Assembly: GCA_050433985.1 (NCBI GenBank) | Contig: JBNPWE010000001.1 | Location: forward strand, 263,183-327,182 | Direction: 5' to 3' | Source of the DNA: JACIYW01 sp014359745 | GTDB lineage: Bacteria; Pseudomonadota; Alphaproteobacteria; Rhodobacterales; Rhodobacteraceae | Length of the DNA stretch: 64,000 nucleotides | Shown here: one piece after another, positions 58,785-64,000 of the stretch | How the letters are laid out: every line of letters begins with the position of its first letter | How positions within the stretch are numbered: the first letter of the stretch is position 1 | Notes under the pieces: model-generated | The model's database searches: none | Seen by the model: the letters and a program-made list of their open reading frames with translations, nothing else | Told to the model about the DNA's origin: nothing | Program-made: the position numbers and the translations under genes

Positions 58785-58884
58785 AACCGGCATTCCCGGC
58801 ACTCCGCGCCGGATTTTTCCCTTGCGCTGGTTGCCGGGCTTTCATAGATAACAGACGCGACCCGAAAGGGTTCGCACCTCCGGT

Positions 58885-58960
<76 letters not shown>

Positions 58961-58987
58961 AATAAAACAAAGACTTAGACGACGAAC

Positions 58988-59014
58988 AGCCCCGCCAGAA
59001 CGGGGCTTTTTCTT
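58988..59014 (+). terminator. Intrinsic terminator after tRNA-Ala
   Basis: AGCCCCG / CGGGGCT stem (58988-58994 and 59001-59007) with a six-base loop and a following TTTTCTTTG tract. It ends the tRNA-Ala transcript. Confidence 0.82.
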
Positions 59015-59573
59015 TGCCGGGTAACGTTTGGGGTAACGGATTGCATCGGGGAAGCCTGTTGCCAAGGTGCAACGTAATCAGCCGGTCCCAATGCCCGGCC
59101 CCATGCGGGCGACGATACCGATAGACGGGGTTCGGATTTTCTTGCGCCGCGAAGTGAGAAAGGAAATGTCCCCCCACCGGTTACTGTCTGCGGGCAGATC
59201 GGCGGCATTGGAACTGGATCACGCGGCTTGCCAGCACGCGGCGGGCAGGGCGTGAATGGCTGATAGGTGGGCGGTCTTGTCGTTCAAAACCGTTCGATCA
59301 AGCGAACAGTTTTCAACGACCCGCGCCGCGTTAACCAATTCTGTTATAGTACTTTTCCCGCGCCCCACCTTCGCCGCATACTCCGACAGCCCGCCTTTCT
59401 GCCACCTCTGCGGCGAGACAAGTTCGCTTTGTTGGCAAGGGCAGGATGTTCAAGTAAGGGTCACGCGGCTTGCATCAACCGGCGGAATCGCTCTGGGTCA
59501 AATCGCTCGGCCACGGCCACGGGGTCCAGCCCGGCCAGTGCACAAATAACCTCGAAGTCCCGTGATCCTATCC
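59015..59573. other. Region after tRNA-Ala, no gene seen
   Basis: About 560 bases hold only short open frames with no protein character. No duplicate of the tRNA 3' end, no integrase and no insertion sequence were found. The sequence after the terminator contains two close copies of GGGTAACG (59020s and 59030s). Confidence 0.5.
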
Positions 59574-59738
59574 ATGAAGTATCCTTGCCGCGGGCGGCGT
59601 CGTGACCCGCCGAACGTGATGGTCGATCTCGACCTGCAAGACATGACCGTACTCGACTTCACCAAGACGGAAAGGGCGATCACACGCGGCCGCGACGCGA
59701 TGATGGCCAAGGCCGGCATTCTGAAACAGATGCTTTGA
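59574..59738 (+). CDS. Small open frame, hypothetical 54-residue protein
   Basis: The frame encodes 54 residues, with DLDLQDMTVLDFTKTERAI and ending MMAKAGILKQML. Its sequence is amphipathic and reads like the C-terminus of a larger protein. There is no clear ribosome site. It could be a truncated gene remnant; no family was recognised. Confidence 0.3.
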   Translation: MKYPCRGRRRDPPNVMVDLDLQDMTVLDFTKTERAITRGRDAMMAKAGILKQML

Positions 59739-59766
59739 CCCGGCGATGACCCGCTGGTCCGCGCGC

Positions 59767-61437
59767 TCAGTCCTTGCGTCCGCGCAGGATCGACCACATG
59801 AGCCACAGCCCGCCCGCCACCGCGCCAAAAAAGCCCGCCATGGCAAAGAACCCCAGCCCGACCGGCAAGTCGCCCCCGACTACGGTCATCACGATCGACG
59901 ATCCCATGATCAGTGCCGCGATCAGGATACCCAGTGTCACGCGCGTGATGGTTCTGTCGAAGCGGTCCATCAGATGGTCCAGTTTCCGGACCTCGACGCC
60001 GAAGGACAGCTTGCCTTGCTGCGCGTCGGTCAGCAGGCGGCGCAGGTCTTCGGGCAGTCGGCTCATCAACCCGGCCCCGGCTATCAGGTGGCGACGCGCG
60101 GAGTGGGCAAGCTGTACCGGGGAAAAACGTTCGAGCATCAGACGGCGCAGGAACGGTTGCGCAGCGGCAACCATGTCGAACTCCGGGTCAAGCTCGCGTC
60201 CCATGCCGTCAAGGGTGGTGAACGCCTTGATCAGCATCGTCAGGTCAGGCGGCAGCACCAGATCGTGCTCGCGCACCAGCGCGACCAAGTCGAGCACCAG
60301 CGCCGAAAGGTCCAGGGACTTGAGCGGCATCCCGTGAACCCGGTCGATGAACCCGTCAATGCGGTTTTCGAGACCGGGGTTCGCGTCGGCATCGGCCCAG
60401 TCCAGCAGGATGCTCGTCACCGCCTCCGGGCGCCGGTCGACGATGCCGGTCAGCAGGTCAACCAGTTCGTCGCGCCGCCGCCGGGACAAGTGCCCGACCA
60501 TGCCGAAGTCGATGAACACGATCTCGTCGCCAGGCAGGTAGAACACGTTGCCCGGGTGTGGGTCGGCGTGGAAGAACCGGTCTTTCAGCATCATCTGCAA
60601 CATCGCGTCGGCGCCGCGCGCCGCGATCCGGCGCAGATCGAGTCCGGCGCGGCGCGCCGCTTCCAGATCGGTGCCCGGCGTGCCTGCGGCGACATCCTGA
60701 ACATTCATGATCTCACTGGTCCATTGCCAACGGACGCGCGGCACGTGGATATGTACGCAATCGCGAAAATTCTCTGCGATGCGCTCGGCGTTGCGGCATT
60801 CATTGGCCAGATCAAGCTCGGTCCGGATCGAGCGCGCGAACTCCGCCACAACTTCATCTGGCCGAAACCGCCGGATTTCGGCGCTTTCGGCCATGGCGAT
60901 ATCGACCAGCCAATCCAGAAGCCGCAGATCGGCCTCGATCTTGGCGCGGATACCAGGGCGGCGGATCTTGAGAACCACCTCGTCGCCGCTCTCAAGCCGT
61001 GCGCGGTGAACCTGCGCGATCGACCCGGCTCCCAGGGGAATGGGATCGATCTCGACGAAATCGTCGATCAACGGATGGCCGCGCTCGGCGTCGACTTCCT
61101 CCAGCAGCGCCGCGAAGGGAACAGGGGGCACGCGGTCTCGCAGCTTCTCCAGTTCGGCGATGAAGGCGGGCGGCAGCAGATCGGCCCGGGTTGACAGGAT
61201 CTGCCCGAGCTTGACGAAGGTCGGCCCCATTTCCTCCAATGCCATGCGCAGGCGCTGCGGCGGCGCGAGATCGACCGACGCGATGGCGTCCGATGGGTTG
61301 AAGACCTGCCCGGCCTTGCGCGCAGCCCCGGTCAACCCAAGACGCCCGATCAGGTCGCCAAGTCCGTGCCGGATCAGGATTGCGGCCAGTTGCGCCAGCC
61401 GCCCCAAGTCACGCTGCATGCCAATCGGGTCGCGCAA
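59767..61437 (-). CDS. ABC1/AarF/UbiB-family atypical kinase
   Basis: This 556-residue protein has the ABC1 signature MGPTFVKLGQILSTRADLLP (KxGQ motif), AGSIAQVHRA, a nucleotide site VVLKIRRPG, FHADPHPGNVF and VFIDFGMVGHL, and two membrane segments at the C-terminus. UbiB proteins assist ubiquinone synthesis or lipid handling, but there are several paralogue groups in alphaproteobacteria and the ubi genes are not here. The start is two bases after the stop of the gene before it (DUF6781), so the two are coupled. It is the first large gene of the island-like end of the window. Confidence 0.9.
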   Translation of the reverse strand: MRDPIGMQRDLGRLAQLAAILIRHGLGDLIGRLGLTGAARKAGQVFNPSDAIASVDLAPPQRLRMALEEMGPTFVKLGQILSTRADLLPPAFIAELEKLRDRVPPVPFAALLEEVDAERGHPLIDDFVEIDPIPLGAGSIAQVHRARLESGDEVVLKIRRPGIRAKIEADLRLLDWLVDIAMAESAEIRRFRPDEVVAEFARSIRTELDLANECRNAERIAENFRDCVHIHVPRVRWQWTSEIMNVQDVAAGTPGTDLEAARRAGLDLRRIAARGADAMLQMMLKDRFFHADPHPGNVFYLPGDEIVFIDFGMVGHLSRRRRDELVDLLTGIVDRRPEAVTSILLDWADADANPGLENRIDGFIDRVHGMPLKSLDLSALVLDLVALVREHDLVLPPDLTMLIKAFTTLDGMGRELDPEFDMVAAAQPFLRRLMLERFSPVQLAHSARRHLIAGAGLMSRLPEDLRRLLTDAQQGKLSFGVEVRKLDHLMDRFDRTITRVTLGILIAALIMGSSIVMTVVGGDLPVGLGFFAMAGFFGAVAGGLWLMWSILRGRKD

Positions 61438-61439
61438 GA

Positions 61440-62138
61440 TCAGCTGTCTTTCGGTTTGGTTGGCGACGCGGGCGGCGAGGTGACCTGGTGCGGCGCAAGA
61501 CCCTCGGCCAGACCCGACAGAATGCCGCTGCCGATCGCCGCGATGCTGGAAAGCCCGCCGCGCGTGGCCCGGCCAACGTCCTTGAGATCGGGAAGATGTG
61601 CATCGGACGCAGCCCCAAGGCCGGAATGTGTCACCTTTCGCACGGCACGCGCCGTATCGGTCCCCACGCGCTCGAAGTGGCGCGCAAGGTCTTCGACAAT
61701 CCCGCGCGTCGCGCTGCTGCTGCTCTTGGCAAACGAGATCACGAGGTCTTGGAACAGGGTCTCCAGCGCGTGCAAGTCGTCAAGCGCTTGGTGAAGATCA
61801 TTCTCGGTGAAGGCATCCGCCCGACCGGCCGCCTCTTCGATTGCAAGGTGCGAGGCCTGCGCGGCGCTCGCGAGCGCTTCGTCGAGCCCTTCGGCGGCCT
61901 CGCGCAGGCCTTGGGCCGTATCGGCGCTGCCCTCCGGTGCGCCCGCGACGGCTCCTTCCAGCACGGCAGCCGCGACAGCGCGGATATGGTCCTGCGTCAA
62001 CGGCTCGCGGCTGAGCGCGCGGATCACGAGATCGCGCACCGCGTCGTGGATGTTCTCTCTCTCCGCCACGGCCCGGCGCGCCGTCTCGCGAATATCGGCT
62101 CCATCAGTTTGTGACATGGTCTGCTCGCCTTTGGTCAT
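61440..62138 (-). CDS. DUF6781-type hypothetical protein, coupled to the ABC1 kinase
   Basis: This 232-residue protein is rich in Ala, Glu, Asp and Arg and mostly helical. It begins MTKGEQTMSQTDGADIRETA and contains repeated amphipathic helices (DAVRDLVIRALSREPLT, LHALETLFQDLVISFAK) that look coiled-coil-like. An excellent ribosome site AGGAGG lies five bases before the ATG at 62138. Such proteins often stand before ABC1 kinases, so a shared function is plausible. The family name rests on memory of the arrangement and should be checked. Confidence 0.7.
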   Translation of the reverse strand: MTKGEQTMSQTDGADIRETARRAVAERENIHDAVRDLVIRALSREPLTQDHIRAVAAAVLEGAVAGAPEGSADTAQGLREAAEGLDEALASAAQASHLAIEEAAGRADAFTENDLHQALDDLHALETLFQDLVISFAKSSSSATRGIVEDLARHFERVGTDTARAVRKVTHSGLGAASDAHLPDLKDVGRATRGGLSSIAAIGSGILSGLAEGLAPHQVTSPPASPTKPKDS

Positions 62139-62423
62139 GGCAACCTCCTGCCTAGGTAATGATCGCAATCGCCGCGACCACCGCCAACAGCGATCAAGAA
62201 CTCCGAACCTCAATCACGTTCAGCTTATGGAAAAGCCACCAAGGCGCCGTGACACAGATCAATACCTAGCCGGGATAATTCACGACGAGCGTGCCCGTAG
62301 TCAGACGTTCACATTTTACCCTCAGGTACCGCCGGGAGCGCGCGCGTGACCTGCCGCCCGGGTTTTTACGGCGGACGGGGCGTGTCTTTGGGAGCTTTTC
62401 GGGTTGGTGGCTCACCGGCTCGG
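62139..62423. other. Intergenic region between the DUF6781 gene and the glycosyltransferase gene
   Basis: Of 285 bases, the first 150 are less GC-rich and must contain the promoter of the minus-strand operon. No coding sequence, hairpin or repeat was recognised. Confidence 0.45.
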
Positions 62424-63647
62424 CTACAGCGCCTCGACCAGGTCGGCAATGCGGGCGCAGCCATCCTCGCTGCGCAGGGTCTCGCCGAGCTCGGCCGCCC
62501 GGGCCCGCACCGGCGCGCTCAGCGCCTCGTGGATCGCCGCAGCCAGGGCTTCGGCGGTGAGCGAGGTTTGGGGGATGGGCTTGGGCCCTGCTCCGAGCTT
62601 CGCGACCTGCCCACCCCAGTAGGGCTGGTCGAGCAGCAGCGGGCAGACCACCGAGGGGCGACCCCAGCGCAACCCTTCATGGGTGCTGCCCGAGCCGCCG
62701 TGATGAACGACGGCCGCCACGCGCGGGAACAGCCAGCCATGCGGCGCCGCCTGCAGAACGTGGATGTCGGCGCTGTGGTCGATCTTGGCAAGCCCGCCCC
62801 AACCCGTCGCGATGATGCCGCGTTGATTGGTGGCCCTGAGTGCCGCGAGGACGGTTCGGGTCTGCCCTTCGGGGTCGATTCCGGGCATCGAGCCGAAGCC
62901 GACATAGACCGGCGTCGGCCCAGCCTCCAGAAAGGCGGCAAGATCCGCTGGCGGCTCCCATGGCTCGGGGGCCATAAATGGATAGCCCGTCATCCGGTCG
63001 GTCTTGGGAAAGTCCCCCGGAGGCGGCGACAGGGTCGGGCTGTAGGCATGAAGTCTGAGCCCGCCCGCACCCCAGCCGGCGATCGGATCGAGGCGGGGGC
63101 CGGTCGCGATGCCCGAGGCCCAGCTGACGATCTCGTTGCCGACCCGAAGGGCCGCGAGCAGGGCCTCGTGGCTCAGCCGGTTGCCGAGGCGGCCAAGGTC
63201 ATGCGAGGTCAGCACGAAGGGCGGGATCTCGCCCGAAGGCGCGAAGCCGGGTTGCAGGAACACCGGCACGGCCTTGCCCCCCAGCTTGCGCGCGAGATGC
63301 GGCGCCAGGATGCCCTTGGAACTGTGGAGGATGACGTCGGGCGCCTCGTCAAGCCCGATCTGCCACATCTCGTGCAACTGCTCGCGCAGGATCTTCTCGG
63401 CCCATCGCAAGGCCATGATCCGCCCGGTCAGCGACATCACCGCGGCGGTGGCCCTGGGGCCCGTCACGAGGGTCCTGGAATCCGCGCTGAGCAGGCGATG
63501 CCTGAGCCCCGCGGCTTCGATCATCTCGCCCGAGTCGCGGCTGGTGCAGATGAATACCTCATGCCCCCGCGCGGAAAGCTCCCTGCCCATGGCGATGTAG
63601 GGCTGGACATCGCCGCGCGTGCCCAAGGTGAGGAGCATGACCTTCAT
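62424..63647 (-). CDS. UDP-glycosyltransferase, GT1/MGT type
   Basis: This 407-residue protein has a GT-B fold with MKVMLLTLGTRGDVQPYIAM at the N-terminus and the donor-binding motif HHGGSGSTHEGLRWGRPSVV followed by LLLDQPYWGGQV. It resembles macrolide/sterol/flavonoid-type glycosyltransferases. The acceptor is unknown. The ATG at 63647 was taken; a TTG at 63665 with a nearby AGGA is an alternative start. It stands alone, apart from the ABC1 operon by 285 bases, in the possibly transferred end of the window. Confidence 0.85.
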   Translation of the reverse strand: MKVMLLTLGTRGDVQPYIAMGRELSARGHEVFICTSRDSGEMIEAAGLRHRLLSADSRTLVTGPRATAAVMSLTGRIMALRWAEKILREQLHEMWQIGLDEAPDVILHSSKGILAPHLARKLGGKAVPVFLQPGFAPSGEIPPFVLTSHDLGRLGNRLSHEALLAALRVGNEIVSWASGIATGPRLDPIAGWGAGGLRLHAYSPTLSPPPGDFPKTDRMTGYPFMAPEPWEPPADLAAFLEAGPTPVYVGFGSMPGIDPEGQTRTVLAALRATNQRGIIATGWGGLAKIDHSADIHVLQAAPHGWLFPRVAAVVHHGGSGSTHEGLRWGRPSVVCPLLLDQPYWGGQVAKLGAGPKPIPQTSLTAEALAAAIHEALSAPVRARAAELGETLRSEDGCARIADLVEAL

Positions 63648-63773
63648 GCCCGCTGTATGTGACAAAAGGAATCCTGCCGCAAGCGCGGGGCCAAGTGGCG
63701 CCGCGTGTCAGACCGCACGATCTGGCGACGTTGGTGAGCGGCCCATCGTCGCGCCGGGCCTCGACGCAGGTGA

Positions 63774-63989
63774 GCGTGGCGAGGCCCGGCATGGCCGGTA
63801 AACCCGGTCTGGTTCAACCAGTCCCGCGGCGTTGATGTCGAGATGGAGGAAACCGTGGCCCCGGGCGGCGGACGCGCGCTTTCGTTCACCATCGCCGACA
63901 AGGTTGGCGAGGCGCTGACCAGGCGCGGCGGCGGCGCGAACAAGGCGCTGAGCGCGATGGGCGTGCGGGCGCCGAGGGCGCGGCGATGA
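63774..63989 (+). pseudogene. 5'-truncated phage tail tape measure-like C-terminus
   Basis: An open stretch without a start codon at its head encodes VNPVWFNQSRGVDVEMEETV, then GRALSFTIADKVGEALTRRG and GGANKALSAMGVR before TGA. The pattern (valine-rich strand, Val-Gly-Glu-Ala helix, Gly-Gly-Ala-Asn repeat) resembles the end of phage tail tape measure proteins. In-frame stops at 63735 and 63771 separate it from upstream sequence, so it is a fragment. The assignment rests on pattern memory and is not certain. Confidence 0.35.
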
Positions 63990-64000
63990 CTGTCGCGATC
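63986..64000 (+). CDS. Start of a gene cut by the window end
   Basis: ATGACTGTCGCGATC overlaps the previous stop (ATGA) and encodes MTVAI before the window ends. It may be the next gene of a phage-like run. Nothing further can be said. Confidence 0.25.

Noticed and set aside
59040..59560. Insertion sequence remnant after tRNA-Ala
   Set aside because: No transposase fragment, terminal inverted repeats or target duplication were found.

Overview
The window looks like the chromosome of a GC-rich alphaproteobacterium of the Rhodobacteraceae (Rhodobacter/Paracoccus group). The support is gene content and order: an ECF sigma factor plus ChrR-type cupin anti-sigma factor divergent from a FAD oxidoreductase/DUF1365/GPH transporter/DUF3833/SDR operon (as at rpoE-chrR of Rhodobacter sphaeroides), mutT-argJ-ppiC next to secA, ycjX-ycjF, a FYDLN-acid protein beside tRNA-Ala, and PuuD urate hydroxylase. 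No rRNA operon, CRISPR array or intact insertion sequence is seen.

Layout. 0-11.5 kb: yebC, free Met-R-sulfoxide reductase, a STAS/anti-sigma kinase pair, an L,D-transpeptidase, a ribA with a decayed RibB-like half, an OmpR-type regulator, xthA, a YjbH/YjbF/YjbE-like exopolysaccharide export set, and a ybbN-LON domain-trm112 run. 11.5-19 kb: two arsenosugar-type glycosyltransferases, then the sigma-E/ChrR oxidative-stress locus and its divergent lipid-modification operon. 19-24.6 kb: pncB, a hybrid histidine kinase and pncA, then trhO. 24.8-31.4 kb: ycjF-ycjX, the zinc locus znuB-znuC-zur/znuA, and dgoK. 31.4-37.4 kb: puuD, an Rrf2 regulator, tRNA-Arg, a sensor kinase, a MerA-like flavoprotein and a TVP38 membrane protein. 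37.8-43.4 kb: rpmH-rnpA-yidD, an RTX calcium-binding protein and a TRAP transporter. 43.6-52 kb: mutT-argJ-ppiC, secA and two envelope proteins. 52-58.8 kb: radC, a TetR regulator divergent from an ATP-grasp protein plus a 666-residue protein with a papain-like Cys-His-Asn arrangement, a YgjP-type metalloprotease and the FYDLN protein. 58.9-64 kb: tRNA-Ala followed by a looser, island-like stretch with an ABC1 kinase operon, a GT1 glycosyltransferase and a probable broken phage tail gene.

Two observations stand out. First, eight copies of a roughly 60-base intergenic repeat (core ATGAGTATTTTT...ATG) are scattered over the window. Seven of them lie just past the stop codon of a gene, in the same relative orientation. 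Second, the TetR/ATP-grasp/Cys-His-Asn locus at 53.1-57.4 kb has an AT-rich control region with three inverted repeats and looks like an uncharacterised peptide ligase-plus-peptidase (or transglutaminase) module.
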